Part shown: piece after piece, positions 7,925-15,693 of the stretch | How the letters are laid out: each line of letters begins with the position of its first letter | Numbering within the stretch: the first letter of the stretch is position 1 | Assembly: GCA_002713215.1 (NCBI GenBank) | Contig: PAVO01000012.1 | Span: 1-36,046 of the forward strand | DNA length: 36,046 nucleotides | Reading direction: 5' to 3' | Source: Crocinitomicaceae bacterium | GTDB taxonomy: Bacteria > Bacteroidota > Bacteroidia > Flavobacteriales_G > Salibacteraceae | Made by a program: the position numbers and the translations under genes | The notes under the pieces: model-generated | What the model was told of the DNA's origin: nothing | Databases searched by the model: none | The model's input: only the letters and a program-made list of their open reading frames with translations

Positions 7925-8686
7925 CTAAGCATTTTCTTTTTGGGCCAGCAAGGTCCGAACCCGTTCCAAATCATCAATGGTATCAACCGGAATAGAATCG
8001 TAACCGGTTAATTCCACATGAATACTATTGCCATTTTCAATCCAGCGATTTTGTTCCAGTGACTCCATTCTTTCCAGCGTTGACAATGGTAATTCTGCAA
8101 ACGATTTGAGCGCTTCATGGGTATATGCATACAATCCTACATGCTTATAAAAAGTATGATGCTCCAACCAATGCATTTTATGAATTCCTCTTATGTGGGG
8201 AATTACTGAACGACTGAAATACAATGCCCGCATGTTTTTGTCCAACACCACAAATGCCTCACTCTCATTAAACAAATCTTCAGGTGAAGAAACAGTGGTT
8301 ACCAGTGTAGACATTCTTACGTCCTGTCTTTCAAATGGGGCTATCAGTTCCAATAGCTGATTTGGTTCAAGCATAGGCTCATCGCCCTGAACATTTACAA
8401 TAACATCAAAGGATGTCCCCAGCTTAGCAACTATTTTTTCATAAGCTTCCAGGCACCGGGTACTTCCATTTTGGTGATCAACAGAAGTCATCACCACATT
8501 GCCTCCAAATTCGGTGACGGCTTGCTTTATTCTTTCGTCATCTGTAGCAACAAATGCATCAGGTATAGCTTTAATGGTTTGCTCATAAACCCGTTGAATC
8601 ATTGGCTTACCCAGAATATCCATAAGGGGTTTACCTTCCAGGCGAGAACTTCCAAACCGAGCTGGAATAATTGCTAATGGCTTCAT
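7925..8686 (-). CDS. kdsB: CMP-Kdo synthetase (3-deoxy-manno-octulosonate cytidylyltransferase)
   Basis: Activates Kdo, or here plausibly 8-amino-Kdo, with CTP to the CMP-sugar used by the inner-core transferase. The nucleotide-binding start is MKPLAIIPARFGSSRLEGKPL-like, with the RFGSSRLEGK motif. NVQGDEPML (metal-binding Asp) and SRSVIPHIR follow, as does TLERMESLEQNRWIENG, typical of KdsB. The open frame extends 12 codons further to a GTG at 8722. That extension spans the -7 element at 8704-8711, and KdsB proteins begin just before the PLAIIPAR segment, so ATG 8686 (253 residues) is the likely start. It is divergent from kdnA, 167 bases away. In Shewanella a KdsB encoded beside kdnA/kdnB prefers the amino sugar; whether this one does is inference from context. 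Confidence 0.95.
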   Translation of the reverse strand: MKPLAIIPARFGSSRLEGKPLMDILGKPMIQRVYEQTIKAIPDAFVATDDERIKQAVTEFGGNVVMTSVDHQNGSTRCLEAYEKIVAKLGTSFDVIVNVQGDEPMLEPNQLLELIAPFERQDVRMSTLVTTVSSPEDLFNESEAFVVLDKNMRALYFSRSVIPHIRGIHKMHWLEHHTFYKHVGLYAYTHEALKSFAELPLSTLERMESLEQNRWIENGNSIHVELTGYDSIPVDTIDDLERVRTLLAQKENA

Positions 8687-8703
8687 ATATCTAAAAATCG
8701 TGG

Positions 8704-8711
8704 CAAAGATA
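8704..8711 (-). promoter_or_regulatory. -7 element of kdsB, deciding its start codon
   Basis: The minus strand reads TATCTTTG, followed by CCACG, ending 17 bases before ATG 8686. It lies inside the 12-codon upstream extension of the kdsB frame, which argues against translation of that extension. Confidence 0.6.
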
Positions 8712-8812
8712 GAGTAAAGCACACAACACTATAATTTTCTAAAGGAAACACTACTGAACCATAAGTACAAATTACCTGGAACAAGGAGTATTAAAACCGC
8801 CGTCGTATTATT

Positions 8813-8820
8813 TATTTTTG
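8813..8820 (+). promoter_or_regulatory. -7 element of the kdnA-kdnB-GT2 unit
   Basis: TATTTTTG followed by CCGC, 33 bases upstream of the kdnA ATG. The element plus the CCGC is shared with the kdsA promoter on the other strand. A clear -33 TTG is not seen. Confidence 0.6.
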
Positions 8821-8853
8821 CCGCTTCAATTTCAAGGATAAACAAGAGATTTC

Positions 8854-10044
8854 ATGCCAGGAACAGAATTATTTGGAGAAGAAGAAAGAAAAGAAGTAAA
8901 TGACGTAATGGAAACTGGAGTTCTGTTTCGATATGGTCATGATGCTCAACGAAACGGACACTGGAAAGCGAAAGAATTTGAAGCAGAAGTAGCTCAGTTC
9001 ACTGGTGCTAAATATGCCCACGGTGTAGCCAACGGAACGGCTGCCATAACCTGTGCGTTGGCTGCAGCCGGAATCGGATACGGTGACGAAGTTATTTGCA
9101 CCCCATTCACTTTTATGGCTACCAACGAGGCTGTTATGTTCTTAGGTGCTATTCCTTTGTTTGCCGAAGTTGACGAATCTCTTTGTCTGTCTCCGGAAGG
9201 AATTGAAGCAGTTGTAACCCCCAACACCAAGGCCGTTTGCCTGGTTCACATGTGTGGTGCAGCGGCACGATTGGATGAAATTAAAGCTGTTTGCGAAAGA
9301 CACAATCTGATTTTAGTAGAAGATGCCGGTCAGGCGCTGGGAGCCTTTTATAAAGGAAAACATGTTGGTTTGCATGGCGTAGCAGGAGCTTTCTCATTCG
9401 ACTTTTTCAAACTGGCTACTTGCGGCGAGGGTGGAATTTTCATTACAGACGATGAAGAAACTTATAAAAAAGCAGATACCTATTCCGATCATGGGCACAC
9501 TCACATTGGAGACAATAGAGGCATGGAACAACACCCTTATTTGGGACTAAACTATCGATTGGGTGAACTCAATGCAGCCATCGGATTGGCTCAAATGAGA
9601 AAAGTGCCTAACATGATTGAAACACAAAGGCGAAATAAAGCGATACTAAAAGATGCACTGAATACCATTCCTGAATTAACCTTCCGACATTTAAGTGATG
9701 AGGCAGGAGATTCTTGTACTTTCTTAAATTTCTTTATGCCAAGCAAAGAGGGCGCTAAAAATGCAGCGGATGAGCTCGGTAAAGCAGGAATTGGTGCAGC
9801 ATATTGGTATACCAACATGTATCATTTCATTAATCAATGGGATCATGTACATAACCTAAGTACGGTGTCTAAACTGCCGGTTAATGTTTTACCAAAACCA
9901 CAGGATTATGCCAATCTGGATTTACCAAAATCGCAGGATGTAATTGGTAGATTAATCTCCATAGGGGTTAGTGCCAAAAAAGAAACAAGTGAAATAGAAG
10001 CGATGGCCAACCAATTGGCAGAAATCGTTAGAAAACACGTTTAA
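8854..10044 (+). CDS. kdnA: Kdo8N transaminase (8-amino-3,8-dideoxy-manno-octulosonate aminotransferase)
   Basis: PLP-dependent DegT/DnrJ/EryC1/StrS-family aminotransferase, 396 residues. In Shewanella oneidensis KdnA transfers an amino group to 8-oxo-Kdo made by KdnB, giving 8-amino-3,8-dideoxy-D-manno-octulosonate. The N-terminus MPGTELFGEEERKEV, with VMETGVLFRY, matches my memory of KdnA closely. Other matches are NGTAAITCALAAAGIGYGDE, CLSPEGIEAV, LVHMCGAAARLDEIKAVC, LVEDAGQALG and SDHGHTHIG. The PLP lysine is K186 in FFKLATCGEGG. It is followed after 20 bases by kdnB and stands divergent to kdsB. A generic sugar aminotransferase is possible from the family alone; the kdnB and kdsAB context makes the Kdo8N role strong. 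Confidence 0.9.
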   Translation: MPGTELFGEEERKEVNDVMETGVLFRYGHDAQRNGHWKAKEFEAEVAQFTGAKYAHGVANGTAAITCALAAAGIGYGDEVICTPFTFMATNEAVMFLGAIPLFAEVDESLCLSPEGIEAVVTPNTKAVCLVHMCGAAARLDEIKAVCERHNLILVEDAGQALGAFYKGKHVGLHGVAGAFSFDFFKLATCGEGGIFITDDEETYKKADTYSDHGHTHIGDNRGMEQHPYLGLNYRLGELNAAIGLAQMRKVPNMIETQRRNKAILKDALNTIPELTFRHLSDEAGDSCTFLNFFMPSKEGAKNAADELGKAGIGAAYWYTNMYHFINQWDHVHNLSTVSKLPVNVLPKPQDYANLDLPKSQDVIGRLISIGVSAKKETSEIEAMANQLAEIVRKHV

Positions 10045-10064
10045 TTGAAATCTTACATTAAGAA

Positions 10065-11141
10065 ATGAATCACATCAATTTCAATAATATTGGTAAAATC
10101 TGCTACGGCAGAGGATCGTATAGCCAATTGGGCGAAATTCTGGAGCCCAGAAGAAATGATAACAAAGGGTATATGGTTTTTGTGGTCGATGATTATTTTG
10201 AAGACAAGGACTTTAGCATTCCTGCAAAAGGAAATGACCTGGTTTATTACATCGACGGAAGCCATGAAGAACCAAAAACTTCGCTGATTGATGATTTGCG
10301 CGATGAGATTTTATCGACCCAGGGATTACCGGCCGGGATTGTTGGAATTGGCGGTGGTAGCCTAATGGATATTGCGAAGGCCCTTTCCCTAATGGTTACC
10401 AACGAAGGTTCTTCGGTACTTTACCAGGGGCTGAATCTAATAAAAAAGCCGGGAATTTATCATGTAGGAGTTCCTACCATTTCAGGAACCGGAGCCGAAT
10501 GTTCTATGACTGCTGTATTGAGCGGACCGGAAAAGAAGCTGGGGCTCAAATGTGAATGGACGGTTTTCAATCAGGTGGTATTGGATCCTGATTTAACCAC
10601 AACAGTACCTACTGATCAATGGTTTTATACCGGTATGGATACGTTTATTCATTGCATTGAAAGTGCTACGGGAATTAAATACAATGCTTTTTCCAAGGCT
10701 TATGGAGATCAGTCACTGGAGTTGTGCCGCGAGGTATTTCTTGGTGAAAATGCCGGACAAAATCCGGAAAACGATGAAAAGCTGATGCTGGCTTCTTTGT
10801 TTGGCGGGCTAAGCCTAACTTATTCTGAAGTTGGTGTATGTCACGCACTAAGCTACGGGTTGAGTTATGTATTTGGAACCCGACACGGTTACGCTAACTG
10901 TCTTGCATTTAATCACCTGAAGGATATCTATGGAGAGGCAGTGGATGAGTTCCATGATATGGTGGTTCGATTCAATATTAACCTTCCGGTAAATATGTCT
11001 GCCGGTTGGACTGATGAAGAAATTACAGCGATGAGTGAAATTGCGATCCGTTTGGAGCACATGTGGAACCACGCCTTTGGACCAGGCTGGAAAGACAAAG
11101 TAGATTTAGAATACATCAAAGGGCTATACAGAAGGTTATAA
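10065..11141 (+). CDS. kdnB: Kdo 8-oxidase/dehydrogenase, iron-type alcohol dehydrogenase family
   Basis: Group III metal-dependent alcohol dehydrogenase, 358 residues. In Shewanella KdnB oxidises the C8 hydroxyl of Kdo to the aldehyde that KdnA aminates. N-terminal IGKICYGRGSYSQL is typical of KdnB. The cofactor loop is GIGGGSLMDIAKA and VPTISGTGAECSM follows. Metal ligands are visible as D192 and H196 (MDTFIHCIESATG), H260 (EVGVCHALSYG) and H274 (TRHGYAN). It is translated 20 bases after kdnA, and the GT2 start follows 8 bases after its stop. Assignment rests on the family motifs plus the kdnA/kdsB neighbourhood. Confidence 0.9.
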   Translation: MNHINFNNIGKICYGRGSYSQLGEILEPRRNDNKGYMVFVVDDYFEDKDFSIPAKGNDLVYYIDGSHEEPKTSLIDDLRDEILSTQGLPAGIVGIGGGSLMDIAKALSLMVTNEGSSVLYQGLNLIKKPGIYHVGVPTISGTGAECSMTAVLSGPEKKLGLKCEWTVFNQVVLDPDLTTTVPTDQWFYTGMDTFIHCIESATGIKYNAFSKAYGDQSLELCREVFLGENAGQNPENDEKLMLASLFGGLSLTYSEVGVCHALSYGLSYVFGTRHGYANCLAFNHLKDIYGEAVDEFHDMVVRFNINLPVNMSAGWTDEEITAMSEIAIRLEHMWNHAFGPGWKDKVDLEYIKGLYRRL

Positions 11142-11149
11142 AGCCACAC

Positions 11150-11857
11150 ATGAAAAAACTCTCCATCATAATTCCAGCTTATAACGAAGAGCGGACCATT
11201 CACCTGATTCTTGACCGGGTGAGGGATGCGGAATTACTGGATAATATTGAGAAAGAACTCATAATTGTCAATGACTGCTCCAGTGACAATACAACTGCGG
11301 CCATTCAAGCATACCAACAACAAAACCCTAACCTGAACATTCAGTATTTTGAACATGAAAAAAATCAGGGTAAAGGCGCTGCATTACATACCGGAATTAG
11401 TAGGGCAACAGGTGAGTACCTCATTATCCAGGATGCGGATTTGGAATACGATCCCAACGAATACAATGATCTATTGAAGCCCGTTCTTCGAGGTGAAGCG
11501 GACGTAGTTTACGGTTCCCGATTCCAGGGAAGTAACCCTCATCGAATCCTATTCTTTTGGCACACCATAGGAAACAAATTCCTCACCTTTTTATCTAACA
11601 TGTTCACCAATTTGAATCTGACTGATATGGAGACTTGTTACAAATTGTTTGACACCAAAATGATTAAATCTTTAACACTAAAAGAAAAACGTTTTGGGTT
11701 TGAACCGGAGGTTACCGCTAAGATTTCGAGAATATCCAATATTCGAATTTATGAAGTTGGCATTTCCTACTATGGAAGAACCTATGAAGAAGGAAAAAAA
11801 ATAGGCTGGAAGGATGGAATCAGAGCCATCTATTGTATTCTGAAATACAACCTCTAA
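11150..11857 (+). CDS. Family 2 glycosyltransferase
   Basis: Soluble GT2 enzyme of the dolichyl-phosphate-sugar synthase-like branch, 235 residues from ATG 11150. Motifs are IIPAYNEERTI at the start, IVNDCSSDNT, NQGKGAALHTGI and the DxD-like QDADLEYDP. Then come YGSRFQG, DMETCYKLF and RFGFEPEVTAKI. There is no C-terminal membrane anchor. The frame stays open 29 codons upstream inside kdnB, but the ATG 8 bases after the kdnB stop begins exactly at the conserved KKLSIIIPAYNEE segment. Sharing a unit with kdnA/kdnB suggests a role in LPS or lipid-linked sugar assembly; donor and acceptor are unknown. It is not a Kdo transferase. Confidence 0.88.
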   Translation: MKKLSIIIPAYNEERTIHLILDRVRDAELLDNIEKELIIVNDCSSDNTTAAIQAYQQQNPNLNIQYFEHEKNQGKGAALHTGISRATGEYLIIQDADLEYDPNEYNDLLKPVLRGEADVVYGSRFQGSNPHRILFFWHTIGNKFLTFLSNMFTNLNLTDMETCYKLFDTKMIKSLTLKEKRFGFEPEVTAKISRISNIRIYEVGISYYGRTYEEGKKIGWKDGIRAIYCILKYNL

Positions 11858-11869
11858 TCACCGAGTTTA

Positions 11870-11890
11870 GGCAGAACAATTGCCCTTTTT
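11870..11890 (+). terminator. Weak intrinsic terminator after the GT2 gene
   Basis: GGCAG (11870-11874) and TTGCC (11880-11884) form a 5-bp stem with one G-U pair and a 5-base loop, followed by CTTTTT. It is 12 bases past the GT2 stop and marks the end of the kdn unit. Confidence 0.45.
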
Positions 11891-12037
11891 CATAGACGGA
11901 TTTTTTTGCTAACGAAACACCATCAGTTCATCCAATTGTTAACGCTATATTAACGTATTTATCATCCTTTAATCCATCGTTTGAATGTATCTTTATAGTT
12001 GGTTTAAGCTTTAAAAGCTTAGACGAATTATAAGATT

Positions 12038-12550
12038 ATGAAGTCACTTTTTATAGCCCGTCACGGTAAATCAAGCTGGGTGCATTCCGAACTTAAGGAT
12101 ATTGATCGGTCACTGGATATCAGCGGTATTGAAGGAGTTTATTCAGTAGCGGGTTCGATGAAGAACCAAGGGGTAAAAATTGATAAATTGATTTCCAGTC
12201 CCGCTACCAGAGCCATCCATACAGCTCTAATCCATAGCCGAGTATTGGAGTATCCCGAAAATCAAATTACGATTGAATCATCGGTCTATTACCGAGGTGA
12301 AATGGAACTCTTGAAGCTGATCGATCAACAGGAATCGGATATCGAGTCTCTTATGTTCTGCGGACACAATCCAACCTCGACCAATTTTGTAAACCAATTC
12401 TTGAAAAGCCCCATTTTGAATTTGCAGACATCGGGTGTGGTGCGGTTGGATTTTGAAATTAAACATTGGGCTGAATTAAAGCACACTTCCCCAATTGGGG
12501 CTACCTACTTTAAGCGAAACAGTATAAAGGATTTAAGCAATGGCAAGTAA
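12038..12550 (+). CDS. sixA: SixA-type histidine phosphatase
   Basis: Histidine-phosphatase superfamily protein of the small SixA type, 170 residues. The catalytic triad region is FIARHGKSS (R8, H9), the second arginine is in SSPATRAIHTA, and the second histidine is in CGHNPTS (H110). SixA removes phosphate from phosphohistidine, for example on phosphorelay or PTS-related proteins. Here the gene overlaps ppk1 by 11 bases, and PPK1 works through a phosphohistidine. Action on polyphosphate metabolism is therefore an attractive inference but not shown. It is the first gene of the sixA-ppk1-ppx operon. The 180-base upstream gap holds only an imperfect -7 candidate (TATCTTTA at 11988-11995). Confidence 0.85.
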   Translation: MKSLFIARHGKSSWVHSELKDIDRSLDISGIEGVYSVAGSMKNQGVKIDKLISSPATRAIHTALIHSRVLEYPENQITIESSVYYRGEMELLKLIDQQESDIESLMFCGHNPTSTNFVNQFLKSPILNLQTSGVVRLDFEIKHWAELKHTSPIGATYFKRNSIKDLSNGK

Positions 12551-14603
12551 CAAGGAGAATGAATTCATAAATAGAGAAATAAGCTGGTTAGGATTCAACG
12601 AAAGAGTTCTTCAGGAAGCCGGTGACGAACGAAATCCCTTGGTAGAAAGAATTCGGTTCCTTGGTATATTTTCCAACAACCGGGACGAGTTCTTTCGGGT
12701 GAGGGTTGCAACCGTTAAACGAAGAATTCAACTTGAAAATCAGAATTACGATCCGGTAGAAGGCGACCCCAATAAACTCATGGATCGGATTCAACGGATT
12801 ACCATAAAACAACAGAAGTCATTTTATCGGATCTACCTCCAGATTATTAAACAACTTGAGCAGGAAGGTGTATTTCTCATTAACGAAAAAGAACTTAATC
12901 CAGATCAGGGAAGCTTTGTAAAGGAATTCTTTTCCGAAAACGTATATCCAAATCTTGTCCCGATATTATTGAGCAATTCACGAGACTTCCCTTATTTGAA
13001 AGACAAGTCGATTTACCTGGCCATAAAAATGACCAGAATTGCAACCGGAAAATACAAGTATGCGCTCATCGAAATTCCGTCATCACTCCCTCGGTTTGTT
13101 CAATTGCCTTCCGATGAAAAGAAAAAATACCTCATGATTCTGGATGATATAATCCGGTATAATTTGGAAGATATGTTTGGGGCTTATGGCTACACCAATG
13201 TGGAAGCGCACACCATTAAATTAACGCGCGATGCTGAGATTGACCTCGATGCTGATGTATCGAAAAGCTTTTTGCAAAGCATGCAAAAGGGAATCACAGA
13301 TCGAAAAAAAGGACAGCCCGTTCGATTTATCTACGATGAAAGAATAAGTCCTGAATTACTCGAATATTTAAGAAAGAAACTCAAAGCTGGTAAAAATGAC
13401 AATCTAATTGCCGGGGGACGATATCACAATTTCAAGGACTTTATTGGTTTCCCAAATATAGGCCCCAGATCATTAGAATTTAGAAAACAACCTTCTTCCA
13501 GGCATCCGGAACTAAAGCCTTATAAAAGCATTTTTGAAGTGATAATAAAAAAGGATGTATTGCTTCATTACCCCTACCAAACCTTTAACCATTTAATTGA
13601 TTTTTTAAGGGAGGCGGCAATTGATCCAAAGGTTAAGGTTATCAAAATATCACTCTACCGGGTAGCCAAAAACTCTAAGGTGATCAATGCGTTGATCAAT
13701 GCAGCTAAAAACGGAAAGGATGTCTCTGTAATGGTTGAGTTACAGGCCCGGTTCGATGAAGAAGCAAACATTAAATGGGCAAATGAATTATCGAACGAAG
13801 GCATTAAAGTTTCATTTGGATATCGGGGACTTAAAATTCATTCTAAGATTTGCTACATTAGCCGCAGGGAGGGTAATTCTTTTCGAGAGTTTGCACATGT
13901 TGGCACCGGTAATTTCAATGAAAGTACTGCCAGAATTTACACCGATCTGTCTTTATTAACCTGTAACTCCGACATTACCGATGAAGTAAGGCGGGTTTTC
14001 AATTTAATGGAAGGAAATTTCACTCCCTACCATTACAAACATCTCCTGGTTTCGCCCATCAATATGAGAACAAGGGTTACCAGAATGATTAATCAGGAAA
14101 TTAGAAATGCCCGGGATGGAAAACCGGCCTACATCCATCTAAAGCTAAATAGCCTTATTGATCCTGAGATAATGAATAAGCTGTATCAGGCCAGTAAGTC
14201 CGATGTTGAAATTAAACTTAATATCAGAGGCATTTGTGGAGTGAAATCAGGGTTGAAGAATAGGAGTGAGAATATTGAGGCGAAGAGTATCCTGGGAAGG
14301 TATTTGGAACATGTCCGAATTTTAATATTCTGCAACAACAATAAGCCTAAGACGTTTATCGGGTCAGCCGATTTGATGGAGCGAAACCTGGATCGTCGAA
14401 TTGAAATTACATGCCCAATCTATGACACTGATCTACAAAGTGAAATACGTGATATATTTGACATTCAATGGAAGGACAATGTAAAAGCAAGGGTATTGGA
14501 TTCTCAAACATTAAACAAGTATGTGAATGACGGAAAAAGGACCAAAACGCATTCACAAAATGAACTCTATAAATACTATCGAGAAAGATCTCAATCGAAT
14601 TAA
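12540..14603 (+). CDS. ppk1: Polyphosphate kinase 1
   Basis: Reversibly polymerises the gamma-phosphate of ATP into inorganic polyphosphate. 687 residues, normal for PPK1. The N domain opens with INREISWLGFNERVL, followed by NRDEFFRVRVATVK. The phospholipase-D-like C domains show VKVIKISLYRVAKNS, GYRGLKIHSKICYI with the autophosphorylated histidine H434, and HVGTGNFNESTARIYTDLSL. H591 is in YLEHVRILIF and FIGSADLMERNLDRRIE follows. Both catalytic histidines known from E. coli PPK are present. The ATG lies 11 bases inside sixA, and ppx follows after 26 bases, so synthesis and degradation enzymes are co-expressed. Confidence 0.96.
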   Translation: MASNKENEFINREISWLGFNERVLQEAGDERNPLVERIRFLGIFSNNRDEFFRVRVATVKRRIQLENQNYDPVEGDPNKLMDRIQRITIKQQKSFYRIYLQIIKQLEQEGVFLINEKELNPDQGSFVKEFFSENVYPNLVPILLSNSRDFPYLKDKSIYLAIKMTRIATGKYKYALIEIPSSLPRFVQLPSDEKKKYLMILDDIIRYNLEDMFGAYGYTNVEAHTIKLTRDAEIDLDADVSKSFLQSMQKGITDRKKGQPVRFIYDERISPELLEYLRKKLKAGKNDNLIAGGRYHNFKDFIGFPNIGPRSLEFRKQPSSRHPELKPYKSIFEVIIKKDVLLHYPYQTFNHLIDFLREAAIDPKVKVIKISLYRVAKNSKVINALINAAKNGKDVSVMVELQARFDEEANIKWANELSNEGIKVSFGYRGLKIHSKICYISRREGNSFREFAHVGTGNFNESTARIYTDLSLLTCNSDITDEVRRVFNLMEGNFTPYHYKHLLVSPINMRTRVTRMINQEIRNARDGKPAYIHLKLNSLIDPEIMNKLYQASKSDVEIKLNIRGICGVKSGLKNRSENIEAKSILGRYLEHVRILIFCNNNKPKTFIGSADLMERNLDRRIEITCPIYDTDLQSEIRDIFDIQWKDNVKARVLDSQTLNKYVNDGKRTKTHSQNELYKYYRERSQSN

Positions 14604-14629
14604 CCCGGGCACAACTAAATATTTCGAAA

Positions 14630-15526
14630 TTGAAAAGAACTAAATACGGAGCAATTGACATCGGCTCCAATGCTATTAGATTGCTATTAGTCAATGTATA
14701 CAACAACGACATTGAATCGATCTACAAGAAGGTTTCATTGGTACGTGTTCCTCTGCGATTGGGAAAAGACGTATTTACAAAAGGAAGGATCTCGGACGAA
14801 AAAGCCATTGATTTTGAACGTACCATAATTGCATTTGAACAGCTGATAAAGGTTCATAAGGTGGATCAATACAGGGCATGTGCAACCAGTGCCATGCGTG
14901 ATGCTGAAAACGGGGTTGAAATTGTTAACGGGGTAAAAAACCGAACGGGCATCAACATAGAAATCATCTCCGGAAAAGAGGAAGCAGAAATCATTCGGTC
15001 TACTCACATTGAAGAACGATTGGAACAGGGACATGACTTTTTATACCTTGATGTTGGTGGAGGTAGTACGGAAATTAGTTTTTATAAAAACGGAGAATTG
15101 CAGGATTCTAAATCATTTGATATAGGTACCATACGATTGCTTGAGAATAAAGTGAAGCAAAAATTGTGGGACGATTTGGAGACCTGGACTATAGAAACCA
15201 CAAAGAATCAAACGGGTCTTGAGATTATCGGATCCGGAGGTAATATCAACAAGATTTACAAAATGCTTGGCAAGTCCAACTGGCAAGGGATCTCCTTTGA
15301 AGAGCTATCCAGTATTCTTAGTGAAATGGAATCATTGACCGTGGAAGAAAGAATGGTTAGGTACAAATTGCATCCCGATCGTGCCGATGTAATTGTTCAT
15401 GCCGGTACAATATTTAAAAGTATCATGCAATGGGCACAAAGTAATGAGATTCAGGTTCCAAAACTTGGGCTTTCTGATGGTATCATTAAATCTATGCATA
15501 AAAGTTTATCGTTTAGAGATTACTAA
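14630..15526 (+). CDS. ppx: Exopolyphosphatase / Ppx-GppA family
   Basis: 298-residue Ppx/GppA phosphatase of the actin/Hsp70 ATPase fold, expected to release phosphate from polyphosphate ends or hydrolyse pppGpp. Phosphate-binding loops are YGAIDIGSNAIRLLL and FLYLDVGGGSTEIS. RACATSAMRDAENG, ISGKEEAEII, GSGGNINKI and LHPDRADVIVHAG are further family motifs. It is the short two-domain form, lacking the C-terminal HD domain of E. coli Ppx. Translation appears to start at TTG 14630: the family N-terminus begins immediately there and no in-frame ATG is close by. The 26-base gap to ppk1 places it in the same operon. Confidence 0.9.
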   Translation: MKRTKYGAIDIGSNAIRLLLVNVYNNDIESIYKKVSLVRVPLRLGKDVFTKGRISDEKAIDFERTIIAFEQLIKVHKVDQYRACATSAMRDAENGVEIVNGVKNRTGINIEIISGKEEAEIIRSTHIEERLEQGHDFLYLDVGGGSTEISFYKNGELQDSKSFDIGTIRLLENKVKQKLWDDLETWTIETTKNQTGLEIIGSGGNINKIYKMLGKSNWQGISFEELSSILSEMESLTVEERMVRYKLHPDRADVIVHAGTIFKSIMQWAQSNEIQVPKLGLSDGIIKSMHKSLSFRDY

Positions 15527-15581
15527 ATTGTTTCTCCTTCAATAAATTCACTTACCAAAAATTGAATACTTAAGGCTAAGA

Positions 15582-15604
15582 ACAAATTGTTTAATACAAT
15601 TTGT
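15582..15604. promoter_or_regulatory. Inverted repeat between ppx and the response regulator
   Basis: ACAAATTG and CAATTTGT form a perfect 8-bp inverted repeat around a 7-base centre. No T-run follows, so it is a poor terminator. It lies 56 bases after the ppx stop and about 60 bases upstream of the regulator's -7 element, where an operator could sit. Confidence 0.4.
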
Positions 15605-15662
15605 CTAGCATAGCGCAACACTTATTCTTAAAATAATTTTATTCTGGTTATAGGAAAACAGC

Positions 15663-15670
15663 TAAATTTG
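15663..15670 (+). promoter_or_regulatory. -7 element of the response regulator
   Basis: TAAATTTG matches TAnnTTTG, 23 bases upstream of the ATG at 15694. No clear -33 TTG is seen. Confidence 0.45.
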
Positions 15671-15693
15671 GGTTACAACAAAAGACTAAATCT

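Noticed and set aside
8687-8722. N-terminal 12-codon extension of kdsB from a GTG
   Set aside because: Contains the -7 promoter element TATCTTTG, and KdsB proteins begin at the downstream ATG.
11063-11149. 29-codon extension of the GT2 gene into kdnB
   Set aside because: The conserved GT2 N-terminus starts at ATG 11150, 8 bases after the kdnB stop.
12000-12022. AAGCTTTAAAAGCTT near-palindrome before sixA
   Set aside because: Short AT-rich symmetry without a convincing promoter arrangement; likely chance.
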